This document shows, piece after piece, positions 1 to 7,637 of a stretch of 8,114 bases of DNA. Below the pieces are notes generated by a model, which saw only the letters and a program-made list of their open reading frames with translations, ran no database searches and was not told the origin of the DNA. Position 1 is the first letter of the stretch, and every line of letters starts with the position of its first letter. This stretch comes from an uncultured Prevotella sp. Lineage in GTDB: Bacteria; Bacteroidota; Bacteroidia; Bacteroidales; Bacteroidaceae. The translations under genes and the position numbers were made by a program. The stretch lies in NCBI GenBank assembly GCA_900554835.1, contig USJD01000165.1, positions 1 through 8,114 of the forward strand, given 5' to 3'.

Positions 1-623
1 TAATCGGTATTTTCCTTAGAAGTATAGCCACCCTTTATCCAGTTAGAATAAACAGGCTTTCCTGCATTCAGCATCGCGTTGATGAGAGCTGTGTTGTAGT
101 GATCCTGGTGTTTGTGAGTAACACAGAGGAAATCCAGATAAGGCTCCAGTTTCTCTGCCCAGCGATGGTTGATGTCAATACCAAAGCAAGTGGTAGGAGT
201 CTTTACGATGTACCCCATATTGTAGAGCTGCCAGATGCATGTAGTACCATTCTCAACGGTAGTCGTCTTGATGGCATTAATTACATGATCCAGAGACAAA
301 CGGTAGAACGCCAGCATAGGGTCGTACTTTTCTCTCATTTCAGCAGACTGGTCCAAAGAAGCAATATAGCTTTCAAAGAAATCAGAAGTGCAGTTGTCTG
401 CCATCTTCTGTATCTTCTTTAGAACTTCAGATCTTTCCGCATTGAGAGGTTGCTGCTGTAATGGAGTAGTAGCCCACAAAGCTTCAGCCACCTCTTTTGC
501 AGTCTTCATGTCGGTAGTTTCACCTATTTCGACAGGCTGCGCATAAGTCATTCCGTCTTCGTCACTTCCACAAGAGCAGAGGGCGCAAGCGAATAATGCG
601 ATGAATAAATATATCTTTTTCAT
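1..623 (-). CDS. Metallo-beta-lactamase-fold hydrolase, predicted surface lipoprotein (C-terminus beyond window)
   Basis: Reverse-strand frame starting at the ATG complementary to 621-623 and still open at base 1, so at least 207 residues are present and the C-terminus is missing. The N-terminus is a lipoprotein signal peptide (MKKIYLFIALFACALCSC) with a lipobox ending at Cys18. It is followed by the acidic stretch GSDEDG, which resembles the Bacteroidota lipoprotein export signal for the outer surface. Residues about 25-125 look helical and match nothing I recognise. From about residue 130 the pattern fits an MBL fold: strands around WQLYNMGYIV (131-140) and CFGIDI (146-151), then THKHQDH with the metal-binding HxHxDH at 170-175. 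Later metal ligands lie outside the window. Family knowledge says such enzymes are usually mononuclear or binuclear metal hydrolases acting on lactones, phosphodiesters or amides. The substrate cannot be told here. It is the last gene seen in the operon, 13 bases after the propeller gene. Confidence 0.85.
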   Translation of the reverse strand, partial: MKKIYLFIALFACALCSCGSDEDGMTYAQPVEIGETTDMKTAKEVAEALWATTPLQQQPLNAERSEVLKKIQKMADNCTSDFFESYIASLDQSAEMREKYDPMLAFYRLSLDHVINAIKTTTVENGTTCIWQLYNMGYIVKTPTTCFGIDINHRWAEKLEPYLDFLCVTHKHQDHYNTALINAMLNAGKPVYSNWIKGGYTSKENTD

Positions 624-636
624 ACTGATTCAAATA

Positions 637-2097
637 TTAATATTGGTTTGTACCATGAATATTTCCACCTCTGCAGCTCCATGTTGATTTCTCTGGACCT
701 GCAAAGATCTTGATTGCTGCAACATTACCACCGATATAAGACACATAGAGAATCTGATTCTCACCGATAGTCATACCAGACATAATCTTGGCATTATTAT
801 CTGTACCTTCTGAATCCATGTGCCAAAGTTCCTCACCATTTGAACTGTCAACCGCATAGATGCGACCTGCTCCACTACCGAAATAGACAGTACCCTTATC
901 GTCAAGAACAGGGAAACAATAAGTAGGAGCTGCTTCAATTGTAAACTTCCATTTCAGTTGTCCCGCCTTATCAACAGCATAAAGCGCCTTACCACCCTTA
1001 TCAGTGAAGTAGATATTACCGCTCTTGTCAACAATAGGAGCATAAATATCGCCCGCAGCTTCAACACTCCACTTAGTAGAACCATCAGATGTGTTCAATG
1101 CCAACAAACCAGCACCGCCAATCTGTGCAGCATAAAGGGTCTCCCCATCCAAAGCAAAGGAACCAATTTCTGTAACTTTACCAGCAACCTTCCAAAGCTG
1201 AGTACCATCTGCCTTGAAACCGTAAATAGTAGAACGTGTACCCACATAGATATTACCATTTTTGTCAATAGCAACAGCACCTGCCTTATTCTTTGTACCT
1301 GTCAGTTTTACATTCCAATTCTTTGCACCAGTTGCAGTATTGATAGAATGAAGAACATTGTCGCCATCAAGTACATATACTGTTTGTCCGTCAGCAGTTA
1401 CTGCAGGGAAGCAATCCAGGTTCTTGTTAGCAGCACCAGTTGCATAAGTCCATTTCTGTGAACCATCGCTATTGATAGCATACAAGGTTGCATTGCGAGC
1501 ACCCTGATACAAAGTTCCATCTTTGCCAACAGCAACACCACCACCATAGGTTGTCTTAGGAATAGCAGCAGTCCATTTCACTGCACCAGTCATTGCATCA
1601 AAAGCAGTTACATCACCAGTTGCACCAGCTGAAGGCAAGTAGAAAGTATTTCCATCTAAAGAGAATACTGCATTTGCAGTCTTCACCATACCACCATTAG
1701 GCATGTCTGTTGACCAAACTTTGAAAGGCTCTGTATCAGAAACAGGTCTTGCCTTTGTTGTAGAAATCATAGAACGCTGGTTGCCATAGATGGCCTGGAT
1801 GGTGATGGTATAAGTAACCTTGTTAACCAAACCTGTTATAGTATATGAGGTAGTCTTTGCATCCAACTCTGCAGAACCACCTTCGTATGTAGCAACTTCC
1901 GGTGTCCAATTGACCAAATAACCTGTTGGGTTGGCTCCCTGCATAGGAGCCCACTCCAACAATACTTTCTCATCCTGCGCCGTAGCGTTAAAGCTACTTA
2001 CCTGACAAATGTCCCAACTTGCCTTTGGAAGATCATCGCTACAAGAAGCAAGAATTAAGACTGTCATTAATGACAGCAAATATATTATCTTTTTCAT
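637..2097 (-). CDS. FN3-PQQ-type beta-propeller surface lipoprotein
   Basis: A 486-residue protein with a lipoprotein signal peptide, lipobox LASC (Cys19), then SDD, consistent with export to the cell surface. Residues about 30-118 read as a fibronectin type III-like domain (VLLEW at 45-49, GYLVNW at 59-64, SYTITGL at 84-90, YTITIQAIY at 96-104). From about residue 125 there are repeats of the PQQ/BamB type: a DG(N/T)xY-like turn, an aliphatic-A-(I/V/F)-(N/D) strand, then a docking tryptophan. Such tryptophans occur at 128, 175, 216, 261, 302, 343, 383 and 425, 40-47 residues apart, which fits an eight-bladed propeller closed by the C-terminal strands. The tail has W473 and a GGNIHGTNQ-like end common in this family. 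Cofactor binding is not implied; these blades often serve as protein or ligand platforms. It sits 14 bases after susD, where PULs often encode a surface ligand-binding protein, so that role is inferred. Confidence 0.9.
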   Translation of the reverse strand: MKKIIYLLSLMTVLILASCSDDLPKASWDICQVSSFNATAQDEKVLLEWAPMQGANPTGYLVNWTPEVATYEGGSAELDAKTTSYTITGLVNKVTYTITIQAIYGNQRSMISTTKARPVSDTEPFKVWSTDMPNGGMVKTANAVFSLDGNTFYLPSAGATGDVTAFDAMTGAVKWTAAIPKTTYGGGVAVGKDGTLYQGARNATLYAINSDGSQKWTYATGAANKNLDCFPAVTADGQTVYVLDGDNVLHSINTATGAKNWNVKLTGTKNKAGAVAIDKNGNIYVGTRSTIYGFKADGTQLWKVAGKVTEIGSFALDGETLYAAQIGGAGLLALNTSDGSTKWSVEAAGDIYAPIVDKSGNIYFTDKGGKALYAVDKAGQLKWKFTIEAAPTYCFPVLDDKGTVYFGSGAGRIYAVDSSNGEELWHMDSEGTDNNAKIMSGMTIGENQILYVSYIGGNVAAIKIFAGPEKSTWSCRGGNIHGTNQY

Positions 2098-2111
2098 GTT
2101 ATAATCATTTA

Positions 2112-3509
2112 TTATTTATTATCATATCCAGGATTTTGCCAAAGGATAGTCTCATCACCTACCTTCTCAATTTCTTGCTGAGGAATAGGGAATAGTAACT
2201 GATAATCACTGATTTCAATACCATTTTCTGCCATTACACTCTTTGCAAATCCCATTCTTACCAAGTCGAACCAACGCTGACCTTCATAAGGGAACTCTCT
2301 CTGTCGCTCAACCAAGATGCCTTTGCGGAACTTCTCTTTTGAAGGCAGCTGTCTTGCAGTCAAATTAGAGATGCCTGCTCTTTCTCTTACGGCATTAAGA
2401 CATTTGAGAGCAAGAGAACCCTCAGATGCATCATACTCGATTTCGTTAAGAGCCTCAGCATACATCAAAAGAACATCTGCATAACGAAGGAGAATCTGAT
2501 CATTACCTACAGTATTGAAGGTTGTACTCTTTGTATCATAGAATTTTCTCATCAAATACACATTCTTCGCAGCCTGTACATAAGTTATGAGATCTTTGCG
2601 AGCATCATCTGTAGGATAAGTATTGAGAAGAGAACTTGTCTGGTTGGTATCATCAGTTGAATTGGTAAGATTGTACCAATAGCTGTGACCTTCTCCCTCT
2701 ATTTCCTTATTGAAATGTACAGCAAAGATAATCTCTTTATTGTTCTTGTTATCCACATTGAAGACCTGGGCGATAGGGCTAACCAACTGATATTTTCCAA
2801 TCAGCTGAGAAAGAATATCTCTTGCTTCTTCCCACTTATGGAAAGTAAGATAAACCTTACCGAGCAAAGCCTTAGCTGCTCCAGATGTTGCTCTACCCAT
2901 ATCTGCTGATGAGTAAGATTCAGGAAGATAGTTGTTATCAATAATCTCCTTCAAATCACCAGCAATCAAGTCGAACATCTGCTCATCAGAATATCTTGCC
3001 ACTTTCAAAGCCTCTGCTGCACTTACAACATGCTTTGTAGCAGGAACACCACCCCAAATACGATACATATTAAAATAGTTCAAAGCTCTGATAAACATCG
3101 CTTCACCCTTGTACTGTTTCTTCAAGCCTTCTGCAAAGTTTGCACCGTCAATCTGGTCGAGCAGAAGATTACAACGATAAACGTTGTTATTGAAGTTTGC
3201 CCAATAAGAGCTAAGGATTCCATTAGATGGTTTCTCTGCAAAATGGTCTATATCGTAACGATCTTGAGTACCTGCTGTAGGTGCACTCAATGAAAGATTA
3301 TCACTACGATACTCGCAGCATTCTGTATAGAAATTCACCTGTGACTGCAATTTGGAATAGCAACCTATTACAGCTACATTGTAATCGCTTGCAGTCTTAT
3401 ATACTTTGTCAATGATTACGCTACTTGATGGCTCTAAGTCGAAAAAGCTATCTCCACAAGAAGTCATAAGCAGAGCGGCCATTGATGCTAATAATATTAT
3501 CTTTTTCAT
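2112..3509 (-). CDS. SusD/RagB-family nutrient-binding outer-membrane lipoprotein
   Basis: A 465-residue lipoprotein with signal peptide MKKIILLASMAALLMTSC and lipobox Cys18. It has the normal architecture of the family: an N-terminal SusD-like region and a C-terminal RagB/SusD domain built on TPR-like helices. Diagnostic stretches are the GEAMFIRALNYFNMYRIWGGVP type helix at 135-156, RATSGAAKALLGKVYL at 206-221, ILLRYADVLLMYAEALNE at 339-356, LNAVRERAG at 371-379, ERQREFPYEGQRWFDLVR at 401-418, and the closing PIPQQEI...QNPGY at 441-462. It is at the short end of the usual range of roughly 450-600 residues. In characterised SusCD pairs this protein is a lid on the barrel that captures ligand and hands it to SusC. 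It lies 13 bases after the susC-like gene, the standard order. Ligand specificity cannot be read from the sequence. Confidence 0.96.
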   Translation of the reverse strand: MKKIILLASMAALLMTSCGDSFFDLEPSSSVIIDKVYKTASDYNVAVIGCYSKLQSQVNFYTECCEYRSDNLSLSAPTAGTQDRYDIDHFAEKPSNGILSSYWANFNNNVYRCNLLLDQIDGANFAEGLKKQYKGEAMFIRALNYFNMYRIWGGVPATKHVVSAAEALKVARYSDEQMFDLIAGDLKEIIDNNYLPESYSSADMGRATSGAAKALLGKVYLTFHKWEEARDILSQLIGKYQLVSPIAQVFNVDNKNNKEIIFAVHFNKEIEGEGHSYWYNLTNSTDDTNQTSSLLNTYPTDDARKDLITYVQAAKNVYLMRKFYDTKSTTFNTVGNDQILLRYADVLLMYAEALNEIEYDASEGSLALKCLNAVRERAGISNLTARQLPSKEKFRKGILVERQREFPYEGQRWFDLVRMGFAKSVMAENGIEISDYQLLFPIPQQEIEKVGDETILWQNPGYDNK

Positions 3510-3522
3510 GACGTAAAATTCT

Positions 3523-6500
3523 TTATAATGTGAGATTCAAACCAAACATATATGTTCTTGCCAAAGGATAAGTACCATAGTCCTCACCTGGAGTCAGGTT
3601 CTTAGATGGACGGGCATTTACTTCTGGGTTATAACCGCTATAGTCAGTAATAGTGAAGAGGTTCTGTCCTGAAACATAAACTCTCAACTTCTCTACCTTA
3701 AACTTCTGAGTAAGTGCACGAGGCAAAGTATAACCTAATGAAAGGTTCTGAAGACGAAGGTATGAACCACTCTCCAAATGCCAGGTTGAAGTACGGCTGT
3801 TGTAACCTGTCTGCTTACGGTTTGCCTTATTTACAAAACCGCTACCAGGATTCTCAGGACTTCTCCAACGATCAAGCGCAATCTTTGTACCATTGGTATT
3901 TCCCTCCATGTTGTCAAGGTAACGCTTATTCAAATTCAGAATCTTGTTGCCATAAACACCCTGGAAGTTGAAGTCCATATCGAAACCTGCATACCAGAGT
4001 TTACCGCCGAAACCATAAGTGAACTTAGGCATATAGTTGCCGCAGATTGTACGGTCTTTATCCAAATCTAACTTTCCGTCTCCATCGACATCGACAAAGC
4101 GGAAGTCACCTACTTCAGTATTATCAAAGTGAGGATATTTCTTCAAATCTTCTGCTGTCGCAAAAATACCATCCTGCACCAAGAGATAATAGTTACCAAT
4201 AGGCTTGCCGACCTCTGTTTTATAGAAAGCATGACCTACACTACCAGTAGAAATAATAGGAGCATTACCAGGACCTAACTCTTTTACCTCATTGGTATTC
4301 TTGGCATAGTTGGCATTGAAAGAATAGCCGAAACCATTAGCAAATGTATGCTGAGAAGTCAAAGCCAATTCCCATCCGCGGTTGTTTACCTTACCAATGT
4401 TCTGAAGAGAAGTACTGTAACCTGTCAAGAGAGGTACTGGTACATAGAGCAACATATTAGATGTGTTGGTGTTATAGTAATCTACAGAGAAACCGATGTA
4501 GCCATCGAACATCTGAAGATCAATACCTGCATTAATCATCTGGTTTTTCTCCCAACTCAAATCATCACGCTTGATATTATCTGGCTTATAACCATACTGC
4601 AATAAACCACCATTAGCACCTAAGATATAGTTATCAGTTGACATTGTTGCCAAATGGTCGTAGTTACCAATTTCGAAGTTACCAGTAACACCATAGCTGG
4701 CACGAATCTTCATGTCATTGATGAAAGACAATTCCTTCACATTCTTAAAGAACTGCTCATCGCTGATACGCCAAGCAGCAGAAGCGGATGGGAAATAGCC
4801 CCAACGGTTGTTCTTACCGAAACGTGATGAACCATCGGTACGAATCGCAGCAGAAAGCATGTAGCGTCCCTCGTAGTTGTACTGAACACGAGCCAAGTAA
4901 GAAGCGATAGACCATTGTGTCTTATCAGAACCACCCTTAGTCACAGTACCACCATTTACAGTCTGGATATAATCGTTAGGATAATCTGTAGCTGTCACGT
5001 TGTCGGTTTTCTTGGTTTCCTTCTGTGCAGATTGTACAAGAATAGCAGTAATGTTATGCTTCTTGTTGATAGTAGTAGTATAAGTCAATTGATTTTCTAC
5101 CAACCAGTTGAAGAAGAAAGAAGAAGAACTGTAACCTACTGGGTTTGAAGGAGAATCATAATAATCTTTTCCCTTCAAAGGCAAAGAAGACTGACGATAT
5201 TTATCATTATGAGCACCATAATAATCACCACCCAAAGACAACTTATAAGAAAGTCCCTTCATCAATTCCAATTCTGCATATACCTTACCAGTAATAGACA
5301 TACGATCAGTAACATTTGACTGTAAGCGAGCCATAGCAACAGGATTCAACACCTCATTGTGCTCATAGTCTGTACCAATACGCAAGTAACCATTACCCTG
5401 ATAATTATAAGAACCGTCTGCGTTGTAAACAGGGAAAATAGGAGGCATCATTAAAGCAGACTGAACAATACCACCAGCTCCAGATGCATCTACAGTATTT
5501 GAAACAGAATAAGAAGGTGCGAAGTTTACACCAAATTTCAAGCGCTTATGCTGACCTGAAAGATTCAAACGACCACCATATTTTTCAAAATCAGAACCAA
5601 TGATTGTACCTTCCTTTTTCATATAGTTACCTGATACGAAATAATTGATACTGTTTGACTTTCCTGATAAAGAAACATTGTGTCCAGTAGTCATTGCAGT
5701 ACGGAAGATAGCATCCTGCCAATCTGTATCTGTCAAGCCTTTAACACCCTGTAAATATGGGAAGAAATCAGCTGCAATCTGCATGTTTCCTTTAGGGCGT
5801 ACACTATTAGGATCACTTGCTGATCCACCAGGGACTTTAGAAAGGTATGCATTGTCACGTGCGTCCTTTACGAATTCTGCATATTCATAAGCGTTCATCA
5901 TATCCAATTTCTTAGATACGTTCTGTATACCTACATATCCATCATAAGAAATTGAGAGCTTATCAGAAGTACCCTTCTTGGTAGTTACGAGAACAACACC
6001 ATTAGAACCACGACTACCATAGATAGCTGCTGCAGAAGCATCTTTCAAAACTTCTACAGACTCAATATCATTCGTATTCAAGTTGGCAAAGCCACGCTCC
6101 ATAGGTACTCCATCTACTACATAGAGAGGATCGCTACCAGCATTGACTGTGCTCACACCACGAACTCGGATGCTTACGCTTCCCTCAGGATCACCGCTTG
6201 GTACAGTTACCTGAACACCAGGCATCTTACCTGCCAAAGCCTGACGGAAATCAGAAGCAGGATTATTGGCAAGAGCCTCAGCCTTTACAGAAGACACAGC
6301 AGTAGATACGTCACGCTTTTTCTGCACACCGTAACCTACAACCACAACTTCGTCGAGTACCTTGTTATCATCAGCCAAATTGACGTTAATAACTTCTCGA
6401 CCGTTTACTTTAATTTCCTGATCTTTGCAACCGATATAAGATACAGCCAACAAACCATCAGAGGCAATCTCAATCGTATAATTACCATCCAAATCGGTAA

Positions 6501-6921
6501 TTACTCCATTATTGGCAGAGCCTTTTTCCATGACTGTTGCTCCGATAACTGGCTCGCCAGTTTCATCTTTTACAACACCCTTTACCTTGATTTTCTTACC
6601 ATGGCTTTGAGCTTTTCCTTTGTGCTGAGACTTAATGACGATGTAGTTGCCTTCCAATTCATAAGTACAATTTGTACCCTTGAGCAATTGGTTCAACATA
6701 CCAAATACATCATCACTCTTTTTGGTTAACGTGACTGTGCGGTTAGCATCCAACTGAGAAGAATTGTACGCAACCTTGTACTTGGAAGACTGCTCAATCT
6801 TCTCAAAAGCAGACTTGAGCGTTACCTTGTTTGAACCGAAGCTGACGGTCTGAGCAAAAACTGCCATTTGTCCAGCCAACAGCAAACAAAAGCATGACGC
6901 TGATATTCGTTTTAAGTTCAT
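3523..6921 (-). CDS. SusC/RagA-family TonB-dependent outer-membrane transporter with STN domain
   Basis: A 1132-residue transporter. Domains in order: Sec signal peptide 1-23/24 (AVFAQ end); STN (secretin and TonB N-terminal) domain about 25-98; carboxypeptidase-regulatory-like Ig domain about 111-184 (VKGVVKDETGEPVIGATV); TonB-box-like DEVVVVGYG at 190-198; plug about 200-318 with SIRVRGVSTVN at 249-259, PLYVVDGVP at 265-273 and VLKDASAAAIYGSRGSNGVV at 291-310; then the 22-stranded barrel to the C-terminal phenylalanine-containing strand FGLNLTL. A conserved acidic loop DVDGDGKLDLDKD lies at 944-956. The protein uses proton-motive force relayed by TonB to import ligands captured by SusD. The STN domain, which is present only in some SusC proteins, typically contacts a periplasmic anti-sigma factor; no such gene is seen nearby. 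First gene of the operon, preceded by a long non-coding leader and a plausible promoter. The start was chosen because it gives a complete signal peptide. Confidence 0.97.
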   Translation of the reverse strand: MNLKRISASCFCLLLAGQMAVFAQTVSFGSNKVTLKSAFEKIEQSSKYKVAYNSSQLDANRTVTLTKKSDDVFGMLNQLLKGTNCTYELEGNYIVIKSQHKGKAQSHGKKIKVKGVVKDETGEPVIGATVMEKGSANNGVITDLDGNYTIEIASDGLLAVSYIGCKDQEIKVNGREVINVNLADDNKVLDEVVVVGYGVQKKRDVSTAVSSVKAEALANNPASDFRQALAGKMPGVQVTVPSGDPEGSVSIRVRGVSTVNAGSDPLYVVDGVPMERGFANLNTNDIESVEVLKDASAAAIYGSRGSNGVVLVTTKKGTSDKLSISYDGYVGIQNVSKKLDMMNAYEYAEFVKDARDNAYLSKVPGGSASDPNSVRPKGNMQIAADFFPYLQGVKGLTDTDWQDAIFRTAMTTGHNVSLSGKSNSINYFVSGNYMKKEGTIIGSDFEKYGGRLNLSGQHKRLKFGVNFAPSYSVSNTVDASGAGGIVQSALMMPPIFPVYNADGSYNYQGNGYLRIGTDYEHNEVLNPVAMARLQSNVTDRMSITGKVYAELELMKGLSYKLSLGGDYYGAHNDKYRQSSLPLKGKDYYDSPSNPVGYSSSSFFFNWLVENQLTYTTTINKKHNITAILVQSAQKETKKTDNVTATDYPNDYIQTVNGGTVTKGGSDKTQWSIASYLARVQYNYEGRYMLSAAIRTDGSSRFGKNNRWGYFPSASAAWRISDEQFFKNVKELSFINDMKIRASYGVTGNFEIGNYDHLATMSTDNYILGANGGLLQYGYKPDNIKRDDLSWEKNQMINAGIDLQMFDGYIGFSVDYYNTNTSNMLLYVPVPLLTGYSTSLQNIGKVNNRGWELALTSQHTFANGFGYSFNANYAKNTNEVKELGPGNAPIISTGSVGHAFYKTEVGKPIGNYYLLVQDGIFATAEDLKKYPHFDNTEVGDFRFVDVDGDGKLDLDKDRTICGNYMPKFTYGFGGKLWYAGFDMDFNFQGVYGNKILNLNKRYLDNMEGNTNGTKIALDRWRSPENPGSGFVNKANRKQTGYNSRTSTWHLESGSYLRLQNLSLGYTLPRALTQKFKVEKLRVYVSGQNLFTITDYSGYNPEVNARPSKNLTPGEDYGTYPLARTYMFGLNLTL

Positions 6922-6972
6922 ATAATATTGATTTAATTAATAATTTGTCCTAAGACGATTACACATTGAAGA

Positions 6973-7004
6973 CAATTATATTTTTCGTTGCACCCAATTA
7001 CAAT
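6973..7004 (-). promoter_or_regulatory. Candidate Bacteroidota -33/-7 promoter for the susC operon
   Basis: Read on the minus strand there is ATTG (complement of 7001-7004), a 20-base spacer, then TATAATTG (complement of 6973-6980). This fits the Bacteroidota primary-sigma consensus TTG-N19-21-TAnnTTTG with one mismatch in the -7 element. Transcription would start near 6966, leaving a leader of about 45 bases before the ATG. The region just upstream of the ATG is A/T-only and has no Shine-Dalgarno sequence, as usual in this phylum. The position and spacing are seen in the sequence; promoter activity is inferred. Confidence 0.5.
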
Positions 7005-7041
7005 CCTGTTAAAATGAAATTTTTATTTCACTTTTTTTGTG

Positions 7042-7072
7042 TGTTCGCAAACAACTGTGTTTTAGTAAAACA
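7042..7072. promoter_or_regulatory. Two palindromes upstream of the promoter, possible operator
   Basis: TGTTTTAGTAAAACA at 7058-7072 is a perfect odd-centred 15-base palindrome, with seven paired bases on each side of G7065. Just before it, TGTTCGCAAACA at 7042-7053 is an imperfect 12-base palindrome sharing the TGTT...AACA ends. Their centres are about 17 bases apart, and they lie some 40-70 bases upstream of the predicted -33 element. That position would suit an activator or repressor binding site. In such AT-rich DNA chance palindromes are also expected, so the regulatory reading is weak. Confidence 0.3.
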
Positions 7073-7095
7073 AATGCGGTAATATTCTACGGATA

Positions 7096-7107
7096 ATTTT
7101 ATAAAAT
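7096..7107. repeat. AT-rich perfect palindrome
   Basis: ATTTTATAAAAT is a perfect 12-base palindrome in the AT-rich stretch upstream of the susC promoter. ATAGTACTAT at 7131-7140 is another perfect 10-base one. Both could be protein-binding sites, but AT-rich palindromes this short arise often by chance. Confidence 0.25.
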
Positions 7108-7184
7108 GCCGTACATTTTTACATGTTTTCATAGTACTATATATATGAGAGGATAAACTCTAAAAAGGCTATAATGCAGTATTA

Positions 7185-7294
7185 TCTCTGAAAGATAGCA
7201 CCACTATCTCCGAGAGTTAGCACTATAGTTCTCTGTGCCCTAAAAGTGCTCCAGTCAGGGCACTTTGGTGCTTCAGCCAGGGCACATTAGTGCC
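7185..7294. repeat. Tandem array 1: five degenerate 22-bp units with phased GTGC/GCAC cores
   Basis: The stretch divides into 22-base units starting at 7185, 7207, 7229, 7251 and 7273. Units 1 and 2 share TCTCYGARAGWTAGCAC. Units 4 and 5 share CAGYCAGGGCACWTTRGTGC. The heptamer AGGGCAC stands at 7257 and 7279, with its inverse GTGCCCT at 7235, all exactly 22 bases apart. GTGC recurs at 7246, 7268 and 7290, and GCAC at 7198 and 7220, again 22 apart. Several hairpins are possible: AGATAG/CTATCT (7193-7198 with 7204-7209), GTGCCCT/AGGGCAC (7235-7241 with 7257-7263), and GGCAC/GTGCC (7281-7285 with 7290-7294). Stops interrupt the plus-strand frames and there is no start, so it is not coding. It begins 264 bases upstream of the susC-like start. 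Confidence 0.7.
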
Positions 7295-7374
7295 GTAAGC
7301 AAGCATTTTGGAAATATAGGGGTATTTATCGAATATCAGGATTTTTTTTAGAAACGGCACTCATAAAATCTCGT

Positions 7375-7462
7375 CACCCTTCATCTTTCCGCCTGAATCC
7401 CCTGTGTTTATCGGGGTTTCAGAGGGTGAAGGGTGCATTTCAACCCTTCATCACCCTTCATC
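7375..7462. repeat. CCCTTCA repeat cluster with alternative hairpins
   Basis: CACCCTTCATC occurs at 7375-7385 and 7452-7462, ACCCTTCATC at 7443-7452, and the inverse TGAAGGGTG at 7427-7435. The inverse copy can pair perfectly with the first copy (9 bp, enclosing a second stem TGAAtCCCC/GGGGtTTCA at 7394-7402 and 7413-7421 with one T-T mismatch), or with the next copy (TGAAGGGT/ACCCTTCA, 8 bp, 8-base loop), or with the last copy (9 bp). These pairings exclude one another. No coding frame explains the pattern. It could be a structured RNA, a regulatory switch or part of a small mobile element; none of these is shown. Confidence 0.6.
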
Positions 7463-7637
7463 ATATTATTAATCAGAGGCATTCGTGAATTTCTCTTTAC
7501 ATTTTCCTTGCTGAGATTTCTGTGTTTTCAACTGAATCTTATTTGTGTGTGAATATTGAAAATATGAACAAGGAAAAGAAGACGCTGAAAATCAGACAGT
7601 TAGGATTTTTGTGATTGAAGAATAATGTTTATAAGGC

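Noticed and set aside
99..422. Plus-strand open frame of 107 residues
   Set aside because: It lies antisense to the MBL-fold gene, which shows a signal peptide, lipobox and HxHxDH motif; the plus-strand product has no recognisable character.
958..1461. Plus-strand open frame of 167 residues
   Set aside because: It is antisense to the propeller repeats; its length reflects their regular codon pattern rather than a gene.
637..1720. Quinoprotein dehydrogenase based on the PQQ-type repeats
   Set aside because: The repeats resemble structural BamB-like blades; I see no clear cofactor or catalytic residues, and the protein is a surface lipoprotein.
7311..7350. Intrinsic terminator ending in the eight-T run
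   Set aside because: I could not find a stable GC-rich stem directly before the T-run on either strand.
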